A DNA stretch of 64,000 bases from Peribacillus sp. ACCC06369 (GTDB lineage: Bacteria; Bacillota; Bacilli; Bacillales; DSM-1321): positions 1,240,001 to 1,304,000 of the forward strand of contig NZ_JAUCEN010000002.1 of assembly GCF_030348945.1 (NCBI RefSeq), given 5' to 3'. This document shows positions 8,015-16,880 of this stretch, piece after piece (position 1 is the first letter of the stretch; each line of letters opens with the position of its first letter). The translations under genes were made by a program, and so were the position numbers. The notes below the pieces were generated by a model. That model did no database searches. It worked only from the letters and a program-made list of their open reading frames with translations, and was not told the DNA's origin.

Positions 8015-8803
8015 TTGATAATAATTGAAAAAGAACAAATTGGACATATTCCTGTATTACACTTAAGTGAGGAAACCACTTCCCATCAGAAATTACCGCT
8101 TATTATTTTTATACATGGTTTTCAAAGTGCAAAGGAACACAATCTTCACTATGCTTATTTATTGGCTGAGAAGGGGTTTCGTGTACTTCTTCCCGATGTG
8201 ATTCATCATGGGGAAAGGGAAGCTGGTTTAAGTGATTCCCAAATGATGCCCCGTTTTTGGGAAATGGTTTTACAGACCATCCAGGATTTATCTTTGATGA
8301 AGGATGATTTAATATCCAGAAAATTAATTGATCCTGACAGAATTGGTGTAGCGGGTACCTCTATGGGGGGAATAGTGACTAATGGGGCTCTTGCTGCTTA
8401 TGATTGGATATCGGCCGGAGTCAGTTTGATGGGGAACCCATCATATGTCGCGTATGCAGAGCTCCAAATGGCGGAAATTAAGAAAAGGAAAGTTGATTTC
8501 CCCGCTACTGATGAGGAAGTTGCCAAGGTGATTGAACAGCTCAAGCCATTTGATTTGAGTCTTAATCAAGATAAACTTTCCAACCGCCCGCTTCTTTTTT
8601 GGCATGGAGCTAAAGATCCAGTGGTACCATATCAGCATGCATATCGCTTTTATGAAGGGGTCAAAGCGGGTTATAATGAGGCAAATGAAAAAATCAAATT
8701 TATTCTCGACCCTAAAGCAGGACACAAGGTCAGTAGAGAAGGAGTACTTCTTACTGCAGACTGGTTCGCGAAACATTTGCTGTCAACTGTGCAAAAAGCT
8801 TAA
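8015..8803 (+). CDS. yitV: Alpha/beta hydrolase, YitV-like esterase
   Basis: A 262-residue cytosolic alpha/beta hydrolase. The nucleophile elbow is GTSMGG (Ser116), an oxyanion region is FIHGF near residue 33, the acid is in HGAKDPVVP and the histidine in KAGHKVS, so the catalytic triad looks complete. The substrate is unknown. The start is TTG at 8015 behind GGAGGGG. It is divergent from yitU and followed by yitW, matching the B. subtilis order. Confidence 0.8.
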   Translation: MIIIEKEQIGHIPVLHLSEETTSHQKLPLIIFIHGFQSAKEHNLHYAYLLAEKGFRVLLPDVIHHGEREAGLSDSQMMPRFWEMVLQTIQDLSLMKDDLISRKLIDPDRIGVAGTSMGGIVTNGALAAYDWISAGVSLMGNPSYVAYAELQMAEIKKRKVDFPATDEEVAKVIEQLKPFDLSLNQDKLSNRPLLFWHGAKDPVVPYQHAYRFYEGVKAGYNEANEKIKFILDPKAGHKVSREGVLLTADWFAKHLLSTVQKA

Positions 8804-8874
8804 GTACTCACCCGAAATCTGTTATGATTCTAATACGGACAATGAAGAGATTTTCCATAAAAGGAGTGATCGAA

Positions 8875-9183
8875 GTGGATCAAGATACAAAAGACATTAT
8901 TTTAGGAGCTTTGGAGCAGGTCATTGACCCGGAGCTTGGTATAGATATCGTGAATTTAGGTTTGGTATATGATGTTGATATGGATGAGGATGGTCTGACT
9001 ACAGTAACGATGACATTGACTGCAATGGGCTGCCCGATGGCTGGGACGATTGTCGATCAAGTGAAATTGGTTCTGGAAGATATTCCAGAGGTCAAGGAAA
9101 CGGATGTTAAAATAGTCTGGAGTCCGCCGTGGACCAAAGACAAAATGTCCAGATATGCTAAAATTGCATTAGGAATCAAATAA
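8875..9183 (+). CDS. yitW: DUF59/MIP18-type Fe-S cluster assembly protein (YitW)
   Basis: A 102-residue DUF59 protein with the family signature VIDPELGIDIVNLGLVYDV, the conserved cysteine in TAMGCP and a C-terminal WSPPWTKDKMS. It belongs with SufT/MIP18-type factors that help mature Fe-S proteins; the exact partner is unknown. The start is GTG at 8875, with AAGGAG 8 nt upstream, and gives the usual family length; an upstream in-frame ATG at 8824 would add unconserved residues. It follows yitV by about 70 bp and may be co-transcribed. Confidence 0.85.
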   Translation: MDQDTKDIILGALEQVIDPELGIDIVNLGLVYDVDMDEDGLTTVTMTLTAMGCPMAGTIVDQVKLVLEDIPEVKETDVKIVWSPPWTKDKMSRYAKIALGIK

Positions 9184-9205
9184 TAACCAGGTAATAGAAA
9201 TATAA

Positions 9206-9265
9206 AGCCAGTCAAAAAACAGTGAATCCATTCTATGGAGCCACTTTTTATGGTCTGGTTTTTTT
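9206..9265 (+). terminator. Probable terminator after yitW
   Basis: An imperfect nested stem (outer CCAG/CTGG at 9208-9211 and 9255-9258, inner TCCA/TGGA and GTG/CAC pairs) ends in seven T (9259-9265). The U-tract is convincing, but the stem has mismatches. Confidence 0.5.
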
Positions 9266-9292
9266 CTAATACTTATGGCTAGGAGTGGTTAA

Positions 9293-10306
9293 TTGAACAG
9301 TCATATAAAAGATTCAATGGACAGGCCACTAAGGGATTTAAGGATTTCAGTCATAGATCGGTGCAACTTTCGCTGTCAGTATTGCATGCCTGCTGAAATT
9401 TTTCATGAGAATTTTCAGTTCCTGCCTAAAAGTGAGCTATTATCTTATGAGGAAATTGTAAGGCTTTCTAAAATATTTGCAAGCTTAGGGGTTAAAAAAC
9501 TAAGGTTGACAGGCGGGGAACCATTACTCCGGAGAGATCTTACCACTCTGATTTCAAATCTCGTTCAAATTGATGGTATTGAAGATATCGGATTGACTAC
9601 GAATGGTGTCTTCTTGAAAAAACATGCCGCGAATTTGAAGGCAGCTGGTTTGCAGAGGGTTAATATCAGCTTAGACAGTCTCGATGATGAACTTTTCAAG
9701 AAGATGAACGGCAGGGACATCGGGGTAAAGCCGGTCATTGAAGGCATAGCTGCTGCCAAAGTAGCTGGGCTTGGCGTTAAAGTCAATATGGTTGTGAAAA
9801 AAGAAACCAATGAATCCCAAATCCTGCCGATGGCCCGTTTTTGTAAAGAAGAGGGCATTCAATTACGCTATATAGAATTCATGGATGTCGGACATACAAA
9901 TGGCTGGCAGTTGAAGAATGTCATTACGAAAAAAGAATTGCTCGAGATGCTCCAAACCGAATTCAATCTTGAACCGGTTGATGAAGATTATTTTGGAGAA
10001 GTGGCAAAACGCTTCCGTTATAAAGGCACTACTGCAGAAGTGGGCTTCATAACATCAGTATCCGAGTCTTTTTGTTCCAGTTGTACACGTGCACGACTTT
10101 CTGCTAATGGAAGTTTATATACATGCCTGTTTAATGGAAAGGGGCATGACTTGAAGTCATTGCTACGTTCCGACATGACAGATGAAGAATTGACAGAATT
10201 CATCATTTCACTTTGGAACCATAGGGACGACCGCTATTCAGATGAACGGGCAGCGGGAACAGTGACAAAACAGGAAAAAATCGAAATGTCATTCATTGGC
10301 GGGTAA
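9293..10306 (+). CDS. moaA: GTP 3',8-cyclase, molybdenum cofactor biosynthesis (MoaA)
   Basis: A 337-residue radical SAM enzyme that converts GTP to 3',8-cyclo-H2GTP, the first step of molybdopterin synthesis. The radical SAM cluster motif CNFRCQYC (Cys24, Cys28, Cys31) and the C-terminal second cluster ([18 protein letters not shown]) are complete. GGEP and the other SAM-contacting motifs are visible. The start is TTG at 9293 with an AGGAG RBS. It is the only molybdopterin gene in this window, so its partners must lie elsewhere. It is followed by a long hairpin. Confidence 0.92.
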   Translation: MNSHIKDSMDRPLRDLRISVIDRCNFRCQYCMPAEIFHENFQFLPKSELLSYEEIVRLSKIFASLGVKKLRLTGGEPLLRRDLTTLISNLVQIDGIEDIGLTTNGVFLKKHAANLKAAGLQRVNISLDSLDDELFKKMNGRDIGVKPVIEGIAAAKVAGLGVKVNMVVKKETNESQILPMARFCKEEGIQLRYIEFMDVGHTNGWQLKNVITKKELLEMLQTEFNLEPVDEDYFGEVAKRFRYKGTTAEVGFITSVSESFCSSCTRARLSANGSLYTCLFNGKGHDLKSLLRSDMTDEELTEFIISLWNHRDDRYSDERAAGTVTKQEKIEMSFIGG

Positions 10307-10333
10307 AAAAAGTGATCCTGTCTGAATGAATAT

Positions 10334-10379
10334 ATACTAAATTAGGGGATGGCAACTATGCCATCCCCTAATTTAGTAT
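10334..10379. terminator. 21-bp perfect inverted repeat between moaA and fnr
   Basis: Positions 10334-10354 and 10359-10379 are exact reverse complements with a 4-nt loop. It lies between two convergent genes and is AT-rich on both sides but has no long U-run. It most likely terminates both transcripts or shields their 3' ends. Confidence 0.65.
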
Positions 10380-10575
10380 TATATATAGTTGTTAAGGCTT
10401 TCCGATGCTTGTCATTAACTTATACGGATTTTTATGCATTTTTTATAATACTGTGAAATTATTATATCGAATCCTTTGTAATGAAAATAATTAAATGGTC
10501 CTAGGGATGAATTTGAAAACAATCATTTTAAGATCAAGTAAGACATTATGCAATCGCTGTTTTTATGGAAGGGTT

Positions 10576-11265
10576 TTAATCGATGGTACAGATTTCTATT
10601 GGACAGTTTTCACAGTCGATTTCCTGCTTCAAATAGTCTAAGTCAAGAATCGTAATGCGTCCCTTATTAATGGAGATGACATTGTTTTTCCTTAATTGGG
10701 CTAGCATTCGATTGACTACCTCGCGGGATGTGCCGCAAAAATTGGCGAGTTCTTGGTTTGTAAAAGGAAGATTGATAACTTTACCGTTTTCAACTTCAGT
10801 GCCATAGCTATTTGATAAACGGATGAGGGTGGAGTAAAATGCACCTTTCTTACCGTGCAGGAGCATATCGCGGAATTTAGACTGATTTTTACGGTTTTGA
10901 ACGGATAACCATGTCATCATATCAACTGCAAGATGGCTATCGGAGGCGATTTTCTCTTCTAATGCTTCTTTGGAAATAACCGCAACAGTTCCATCTTCCA
11001 ACATTTTTGCATTCATCATATATTTAGGATTTTGAGAAAAAAGGACTGTTTCCCCAACCAAATCATTCTCCGAACAAATGCGCATAGTTAATTCACGGCC
11101 GTCGGGAACAACCTTACTCACTTCTACTTTCCCTTTTAAAATGTAATACAAATCACTTGCTGGGGTGCTCTCCTGGAAAAGGAAGCTCCCTTTTTCCATA
11201 TGTTTAACTTGCTGTTCATTATCTAAAATTGCATGCATCCGATTGGATAACGAAAATTCATTCAC
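10576..11265 (-). CDS. fnr: Crp/Fnr-family oxygen-responsive regulator Fnr
   Basis: About 229 residues: an N-terminal cyclic-nucleotide-like beta barrel, a dimerisation helix (WLSVQNRKNQSKFRDMLLHG), a C-terminal winged HTH (TNQELANFCGTSREVVNRML) and a C-terminal CENCPIEIC tail. In B. subtilis Fnr a [4Fe-4S] cluster is held by three C-terminal cysteines and an aspartate in the dimer helix; here all three Cys (Cys-x2-Cys-x4-Cys) and an Asp in the KFRDMLLHG segment are present. It should activate anaerobic genes. Two GTG starts are possible (11277 or 11265); the GGTGG RBS fits 11265. No narK or nar genes are adjacent. Confidence 0.88.
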   Translation of the reverse strand: MNEFSLSNRMHAILDNEQQVKHMEKGSFLFQESTPASDLYYILKGKVEVSKVVPDGRELTMRICSENDLVGETVLFSQNPKYMMNAKMLEDGTVAVISKEALEEKIASDSHLAVDMMTWLSVQNRKNQSKFRDMLLHGKKGAFYSTLIRLSNSYGTEVENGKVINLPFTNQELANFCGTSREVVNRMLAQLRKNNVISINKGRITILDLDYLKQEIDCENCPIEICTID

Positions 11266-11346
11266 GTATATGACCACCTTTTAAATACCTTTATAACACA
11301 ATCACTACCTTTGATTTAAACGGAAAAAACACTAGTAGTCAACAAC

Positions 11347-11381
11347 TTTGGATAATTTTAGAAGATCATTTGGATAATTTT
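11347..11381. repeat. 13-bp direct repeat in the fnr-argC intergenic region
   Basis: TTTGGATAATTTT occurs at 11347-11359 and again at 11369-11381, exactly 22 bp apart (two helical turns). It could be a binding site for a regulator of either divergent gene. No known motif is recognised. Confidence 0.4.
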
Positions 11382-11420
11382 CCATATTAAAGTGAAGTTG
11401 CTAATTTTATAAAAATACAT

Positions 11421-11449
11421 TTGATTTTATTTTTATTCAGTCTTATAAT
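11421..11449 (+). promoter_or_regulatory. argC promoter overlapped by a candidate ARG box (AhrC/ArgR operator)
   Basis: TTGATT (11421-11426), 17 bp, TATAAT (11444-11449) form a good sigma-A promoter 50 bp before argC. The complementary strand of 11423-11440 reads CTGAATAAAAATAAAATC, close to the Bacillus ARG box CATGAATAAAAATKCAAK. An arginine repressor bound here would cover the -35 and spacer, giving repression by arginine as known for B. subtilis argC. Confidence 0.65.
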
Positions 11450-11497
11450 AATAGAATCAAAGAATGACAGGGACTTGAAATTATAGGAGATGGTTTT

Positions 11498-12535
11498 ATG
11501 AACGTATCAATAGTAGGTGCAACGGGTTATGGAGGAGTGGAACTAATAAGGTTCCTGAATAATCATCCGCAATTTAAAATAAAATCATTGCATACTTCAT
11601 CCCAATTTGGTCGGAATTTATATGAAGAAAATGCACATTTAATGCATATGAAAGATAAATTAGAAGAAATTGACCCGGAAGCGATTGCAAAAAAATCCGA
11701 TATTGTATTTCTTGCAACTCCTTCTGGTGTTTCCTCGCAATTAATTTCGGAATTTTCTGACCTTGATATTAAAGTAATCGACCTTTCAGGAGACCTCAGG
11801 CTTCAAACCCCGGGTGAATACGAACACTGGTATAAAAAACCAGCCGCCCCACAGCATATTATTGAAGAAGCTGTATACGGATTGGCTGAATGGAATGCCG
11901 AAGCAATAAGAAAAGCAACGATTGTTGCGAATCCAGGGTGCTACCCAACTGCATCACTTTTAGGCCTCGCCCCTTTATTCACTGAAGGATTGGCCGGAGC
12001 AGCCGCAGAAGTGATCATCGATGCAAAATCCGGGGTTTCAGGCGCGGGTAAATCACTTTCGGCCGTTACCCATTATAGTGAAATGAATGAGAACTTTAAG
12101 ATATATAAGGTAAATCAACATCAACACATACCGGAAATCGAACAACAGCTTGGACGATGGTCATCGGATTTACAACCTATTACCTTTAATACCCACCTAG
12201 TTCCAATGACAAGAGGGATTATGGCAACGATGTATATAAAGGTAAATCGGGGGACTTCAAATGTTGAATTAAAGGATTTATACGAAACAGTATACGAGAA
12301 CCACCCATTTGTCCGGGTACAGCCGCTCGATCGCTTTCCATCAACGAAACAAGTATATGGATCGAACTTTTGCGATATTGGCGTCGCATATGATGAAAGG
12401 ACAGGTAAGGTAACGGTGGTTTCAGTTATTGATAATTTAGTGAAGGGTGCTGCAGGGCAGGCCATTCAAAATGCAAATATATTAATGGGACTAGAAGAAA
12501 CGGCAGGACTATGGAACAGTCCGCTATATCCGTAA
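11498..12535 (+). CDS. argC: N-acetyl-gamma-glutamyl-phosphate reductase
   Basis: A 345-residue enzyme reducing N-acetylglutamyl-5-phosphate to the semialdehyde with NADPH, the third step of arginine synthesis. The N-terminal Rossmann motif VGATGYGGVEL, the catalytic cysteine in ANPGCYP (Cys148) and the conserved HQHIPEIEQ histidine region are intact. It is the first gene of the argCJBD-carAB-argF operon; argJ follows after 16 bp. The start at 11498 has an AGGAG RBS. Confidence 0.95.
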   Translation: MNVSIVGATGYGGVELIRFLNNHPQFKIKSLHTSSQFGRNLYEENAHLMHMKDKLEEIDPEAIAKKSDIVFLATPSGVSSQLISEFSDLDIKVIDLSGDLRLQTPGEYEHWYKKPAAPQHIIEEAVYGLAEWNAEAIRKATIVANPGCYPTASLLGLAPLFTEGLAGAAAEVIIDAKSGVSGAGKSLSAVTHYSEMNENFKIYKVNQHQHIPEIEQQLGRWSSDLQPITFNTHLVPMTRGIMATMYIKVNRGTSNVELKDLYETVYENHPFVRVQPLDRFPSTKQVYGSNFCDIGVAYDERTGKVTVVSVIDNLVKGAAGQAIQNANILMGLEETAGLWNSPLYP

Positions 12536-12551
12536 ATTTTGGAGGGAAATA

Positions 12552-13784
12552 ATGAATACACTACAGTCAGTTGAAGAAATCAAACAAATTAAAGAAGGAA
12601 ACATTTTAATGCCACAAGGGTTCAAAGCGTCAGGTGTCCATGCAGGATTGCGCTACTCCAAAAAGGATGTTGGCATCATTTTTACCGATGTACCAGCGTC
12701 AGCGGCTGCGGTTTATACACAAAATATAGTTCAAGCAGCTCCAATCAATGTAACGAAAAACAGCATTGCCGCTACTGGAAAACTTCACGGCATTGTAGTC
12801 AATAGTGCCTGTGCGAATGCTTGTACAGGAGAACAGGGTTTAAAAGATGCAAATGAAATGAGGAAGCTTGCGGCTCAAAAGTTCGGTTTGGAGGATCATT
12901 CTTTTGCAGTGGCTTCAACTGGAGTCATTGGGGAATACATGGAAATGGAAAAAGTTAAGAAAGGCATAGAGTCCTTACAGCCAGAAAATACATCTGAAGC
13001 TGCTGAAGATTTTGGTACCGCCATTTTAACAACGGATATTGTAACGAAAAGCTGCGGTTATGAAACAATGATTGACGGTAAAACCGTGAAAATGGGCGGA
13101 GCTGCGAAGGGTTCGGGAATGATTCATCCAAACATGGCCACAATGCTCGGTTTCATTACAACGGATGCTGTCATTGAACCGAATGATTTACAGCAAGCAC
13201 TATCTTCCATAACCAATGATACATTCAATCAAATTACGGTTGATGGTGACTGTTCAACGAACGACATGGTGTTAGTGCTAGCGAATGGAAAAGCGAACAA
13301 TGAACCTTTGACGCCTGACCATCCTGAATGGTCTGTCTTCCTGGAATTATTAAAACAAACATCCGAAAATCTGGCCAAACAAATTGCGAAAGACGGAGAA
13401 GGTGCCACAAAACTTATAGAAGTGAATGTTCATGGCATGCAGACGAAGCAAGATTCACAGATGATGGCGAAGACGATCGTTGGATCAAATCTAGTGAAAA
13501 CGGCAGCTTTTGGAGCGGATGCAAACTGGGGACGAATCATTGCTGCAATGGGAAGAAGCGGTGTGGGGTTCAAGCCGGATCAAACAACGATTGTTTTTGG
13601 TGATATCGTCGTACTTAAAGATGGTGAGCCAATACAGTTTTCTGAGGAAGAAGCCAAGGCTTACTTGGAAAATGAAAGTATCATCATTCATGTTTATTTG
13701 AAAGACGGTAATGAATCGGGAACGGCATGGGGCTGCGATTTAACCTATGATTATGTAAAAATAAACGGAAGCTATCGTTCGTAA
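12552..13784 (+). CDS. argJ: Bifunctional ornithine acetyltransferase / N-acetylglutamate synthase
   Basis: A 410-residue ArgJ. It transfers the acetyl group from N-acetylornithine to glutamate and, in the bifunctional form, also uses acetyl-CoA. The self-cleavage site is visible as NMA|TMLGF (Ala196-Thr197), where Thr becomes the N-terminal nucleophile of the beta chain. The glycine-rich GAAKGSGMIHP and the C-terminal TAAFGADANWGRI segments are typical. Strong GGAGG RBS; it sits between argC and argB, giving the cyclic acetyl pathway. Confidence 0.95.
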   Translation: MNTLQSVEEIKQIKEGNILMPQGFKASGVHAGLRYSKKDVGIIFTDVPASAAAVYTQNIVQAAPINVTKNSIAATGKLHGIVVNSACANACTGEQGLKDANEMRKLAAQKFGLEDHSFAVASTGVIGEYMEMEKVKKGIESLQPENTSEAAEDFGTAILTTDIVTKSCGYETMIDGKTVKMGGAAKGSGMIHPNMATMLGFITTDAVIEPNDLQQALSSITNDTFNQITVDGDCSTNDMVLVLANGKANNEPLTPDHPEWSVFLELLKQTSENLAKQIAKDGEGATKLIEVNVHGMQTKQDSQMMAKTIVGSNLVKTAAFGADANWGRIIAAMGRSGVGFKPDQTTIVFGDIVVLKDGEPIQFSEEEAKAYLENESIIIHVYLKDGNESGTAWGCDLTYDYVKINGSYRS

Positions 13785-13794
13785 GGAGGAAAGA

Positions 13795-14568
13795 ATGAAC
13801 ATATTAGTCATTAAGTGCGGCGGCAGTATCATTAATGAGTTATCGGAGTCGTTTTTCAATAGTGTTAAAGAGTTACAAAACCGGGGGTATCATATTGTCT
13901 TTGTTCATGGAGGCGGCCCAGATATAAATTTGATGCTTGATAAATATGAAATTGAACCAGTCTTTGAAAATGGTTTAAGAAAAACGACCACTGAAGTGAT
14001 GGAAATAGTGGAACTTATCCTGGCAGGCAAATCGAACCGCAGTCTCGTTCATAAATTAGAAGCACACGGCTTAAAGGCAGTTGGTTTAAATGGTTCTGAC
14101 GGCGGAATTCTCACAGGTGAGTATATAGATGAACAGAAACTTGGAGCTGTAGGTAAGATACTAAAAGTCAATACTGAATTACTTGGACTTTTATTCGAAA
14201 ATGGTTATTGTCCGGTATTGACGCCAATTGCAACTACCGAAGAAGGTACTAAATTAAATGTGAATGCTGATATGGCTGCAGGGTCAGTAGCGAAGGCACT
14301 ATCAGCCGATATGTGTTTATTTGTGACCGATGTTAAAGGGGTCTTGAAGAATGAACAGAACATTGAGAAATTGACTGAAACGGAAGCAAAGGAATTGATC
14401 GAGGATGGAAGCATCCATGGAGGAATGATTCCAAAAGTCAATACAGCGCTGTCGGTTCTTAATAAAGGGGTTGAAGAAGTGATGATCGTTAGTGGAAAAG
14501 ATCACTTTTATCAAGGCGGACAATTCATCGGAACGAAATTTCTTCAGGAAGAAGGGGTATTTCAATGA
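13795..14568 (+). CDS. argB: Acetylglutamate kinase
   Basis: A 257-residue amino-acid kinase that phosphorylates N-acetylglutamate. Conserved features are the N-terminal KCGGSI nucleotide-binding lysine, VHGGGPDIN, the NGSDGG substrate loop, NVNADMAAG and the C-terminal GGMIPKV. The gene lies 10 bp after argJ with an AAGGAGG RBS and overlaps argD by 4 bp (ATGA), so translation is coupled. Confidence 0.95.
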   Translation: MNILVIKCGGSIINELSESFFNSVKELQNRGYHIVFVHGGGPDINLMLDKYEIEPVFENGLRKTTTEVMEIVELILAGKSNRSLVHKLEAHGLKAVGLNGSDGGILTGEYIDEQKLGAVGKILKVNTELLGLLFENGYCPVLTPIATTEEGTKLNVNADMAAGSVAKALSADMCLFVTDVKGVLKNEQNIEKLTETEAKELIEDGSIHGGMIPKVNTALSVLNKGVEEVMIVSGKDHFYQGGQFIGTKFLQEEGVFQ

Positions 14569-15716
14569 GTTCTTTATTTCCAACATATGCAAGGTGGAAC
14601 ATTGAGCCAGACACAGCGTCAGGAATGAAGATTACGAGTACAACTGGTAAAGAGTATCTGGATTTCACATCCGGAATCGGGGTTTTGAATCTTGGGCATT
14701 GTCATGAGAAGGTAAAAATGGCCGTCACGGAACAGCTTAATAAATATTGGCATGTTTCCAACATGTTTAACAGTTCCATACAGGAACGGACAGCAAAAAT
14801 GCTGGCAGATGCCTCTGGTCTAAGCCAGGTGTTTTTTGCCAACAGTGGTGCCGAGGCGAATGAGGCAGCTATCAAACTTGCACGTAAAGCTACTGGGAGA
14901 AGCAAAATTGTCACATGTCAGCAGTCTTTCCACGGCCGCACGTTTGCAACGATGGCTGCAACGGGACAGGAAAAAATCAAAACTGGTTTCGGACCTATGC
15001 TAGCTTCGTTCGAATATGTTCCATTTAATGATAATGATGCCATGACAGCAGCCATTGATGAAAATACGGCGGCTGTAATGATTGAAATAGTTCAAGGTGA
15101 GGGCGGCATCCATGTTGTACAGCAATCCTATCTGGACGCGATTCAAACTAAATGTCAAGATCACGGAGCCCTTCTTATCATTGATGAAATCCAGACTGGG
15201 ATAGGACGTACAGGGAAACCATTTGCATTCCAGCATTTCAATATCCAACCGGACATCATCACTTCTGCTAAGGGGCTGGGAAATGGCCTGCCAATCGGGG
15301 CGATGATTGGGAAGGAAAGGCTGTCGGAGTTCTTTAACCCTGGAAGTCATGGATCCACTTTTGGAGGTAATCCCGTTAGTGTCTCAGCAGCTGAAGCCGT
15401 TTTAATGGAAATTTTCCAATCAGGATTTTTAAAAAGTACCGTGAAAAAGGCTGAATACCTTGAAAGTGAATTGGCAAAAGCATTAAATGATTCGGAAGAA
15501 GTGATAGAGATTCGCGGACTGGGAATGATGGTCGGGATTGAATGTAAACAAGATGTTCAGGGGTTTTTAATGGAACTTCAAGAAGAGGGCTTATTAGTAT
15601 TGAGTGCAGGTTCTAAGGTACTTCGTTTACTTCCATCTCTGACAGTTACTGAACCAGAGATCGATATGGCGATAAACAAAATTAAAAAAGTATTGGCAAT
15701 TAAACAAACTATCTAA
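14565..15716 (+). CDS. argD: Acetylornithine aminotransferase
   Basis: A 383-residue class III PLP-dependent aminotransferase forming N-acetylornithine from the semialdehyde. The PLP lysine is in SAKGLGNGLPIGA (Lys236), the PLP phosphate region in NSGAEANEAAIKLAR, and the cofactor-stacking aspartate in IIDEIQTG. It overlaps argB by 4 bp. A gap of about 80 bp with an AT-rich inverted repeat separates it from carA. Confidence 0.94.
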   Translation: MSSLFPTYARWNIEPDTASGMKITSTTGKEYLDFTSGIGVLNLGHCHEKVKMAVTEQLNKYWHVSNMFNSSIQERTAKMLADASGLSQVFFANSGAEANEAAIKLARKATGRSKIVTCQQSFHGRTFATMAATGQEKIKTGFGPMLASFEYVPFNDNDAMTAAIDENTAAVMIEIVQGEGGIHVVQQSYLDAIQTKCQDHGALLIIDEIQTGIGRTGKPFAFQHFNIQPDIITSAKGLGNGLPIGAMIGKERLSEFFNPGSHGSTFGGNPVSVSAAEAVLMEIFQSGFLKSTVKKAEYLESELAKALNDSEEVIEIRGLGMMVGIECKQDVQGFLMELQEEGLLVLSAGSKVLRLLPSLTVTEPEIDMAINKIKKVLAIKQTI

Positions 15717-15732
15717 ATTGAATGAATTTTTA

Positions 15733-15762
15733 TAGAATAAAATGAATAATTATGCTATTCTA
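15733..15762. promoter_or_regulatory. AT-rich inverted repeat between argD and carA (possible secondary ARG box)
   Basis: TAGAATA (15733-15739) and TATTCTA (15756-15762) are inverted around a segment with AATAAAATGAATAAT, which resembles ARG-box sequence. An internal promoter or extra operator before carA is possible. No strong -35/-10 pair was found. Confidence 0.35.
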
Positions 15763-15797
15763 TATATAAATATACATCATCTAAAGAGGTGAAGATC

Positions 15798-16880
15798 ATG
15801 AAAAGCTATCTATATTTAGAGAATGGTTCCGTCTTTGAAGGGGAACTGCTGACAAAATCGACTGAAAAAGCAATCACTGGAGAGATTGTCTTTTTTACAG
15901 GAATGACCGGATATCAAGAAGTATTGACAGATCCTTCATATAAGGACCAGATTGTCATCTTCACATATCCTCTGATCGGAAATTATGGAATCAATGAATA
16001 TGATTTTGAAAGTAAGAAGCCGCATGTTGCGGGTGTTATTGTATATGAAGGAAATATGGGCCATTCTCATTATCAAGCTAAATATTCACTTGGTGAATAT
16101 TTAGACAAGTGGAACATTCCTCTTTTAAGCCATGTTGACACAAGAGCGGTCGTTAAGAATATAAGACTGGAAGGTTCCATGCAAGCAGTCATCACAGCGG
16201 AAGAAAAATTCACTGTCGAACCTGGTCTGAATGGTTTATCCGCCCACGTTGCTGAGGTATCCACAAAGGTGGTCGAGAGTTTTGGAGAAGGCGACAAGCA
16301 CGTGGTGATGATGGATTTCGGTTATAAAAAATCCATATTGGATTCATTGGTTGAGCAAGGCTGCCGAGTTTCGGTCGTACCATTCGATACTGAATTCGAA
16401 CAAATCAAGGACTTGAAGCCAGATGGTATTTTGCTTTCAAATGGGCCTGGGGATCCAAAACAGCTTGAATACCTTTTAGGAAACATAAAAAAGATCATTA
16501 CGAATTTCCCGACGATGGGCATCTGTCTCGGTCATCAATTAACGGCACTAGCCTTTGGGGGAAATACAAAAAAAATGCTGTTTGGACATCGCGGAGCGAA
16601 TCAGCCCGTGGTCGATTTGAAAACGAAAAAGGTGTATATGAGTTCTCAAAATCATAGTTATGAGGTTGATGAACCGAGCTTACAAGGAACATCGCTTCAA
16701 GTGAGATTCAGAAATGTGAATGATAGTACAGTTGAGGGGCTCATGCATGAAGACCTGCCAATATTCACTACCCAGTACCACCCAGAGGCAAATCCAGGGC
16801 CTATCGAGAGTTCACTACTATTCAACGACTTTTTACAAATGATAAATGATTATAGCGGGAGAGAAAAAGCTTATGCCTAA
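15798..16880 (+). CDS. carA: Carbamoyl-phosphate synthase small subunit, arginine-specific
   Basis: A 360-residue glutaminase subunit that supplies ammonia to CarB. The class I glutamine amidotransferase triad is present: the nucleophile cysteine in GICLGHQ (Cys243) and the HPEA histidine/glutamate near the C terminus. ATG at 15798 is chosen over an in-frame GTG at 15789 because the GAGGTG RBS overlaps the latter. Its location inside the arg operon identifies it as the arginine-pathway isoenzyme rather than the pyrimidine one. It overlaps carB by 8 bp. Confidence 0.94.
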   Translation: MKSYLYLENGSVFEGELLTKSTEKAITGEIVFFTGMTGYQEVLTDPSYKDQIVIFTYPLIGNYGINEYDFESKKPHVAGVIVYEGNMGHSHYQAKYSLGEYLDKWNIPLLSHVDTRAVVKNIRLEGSMQAVITAEEKFTVEPGLNGLSAHVAEVSTKVVESFGEGDKHVVMMDFGYKKSILDSLVEQGCRVSVVPFDTEFEQIKDLKPDGILLSNGPGDPKQLEYLLGNIKKIITNFPTMGICLGHQLTALAFGGNTKKMLFGHRGANQPVVDLKTKKVYMSSQNHSYEVDEPSLQGTSLQVRFRNVNDSTVEGLMHEDLPIFTTQYHPEANPGPIESSLLFNDFLQMINDYSGREKAYA

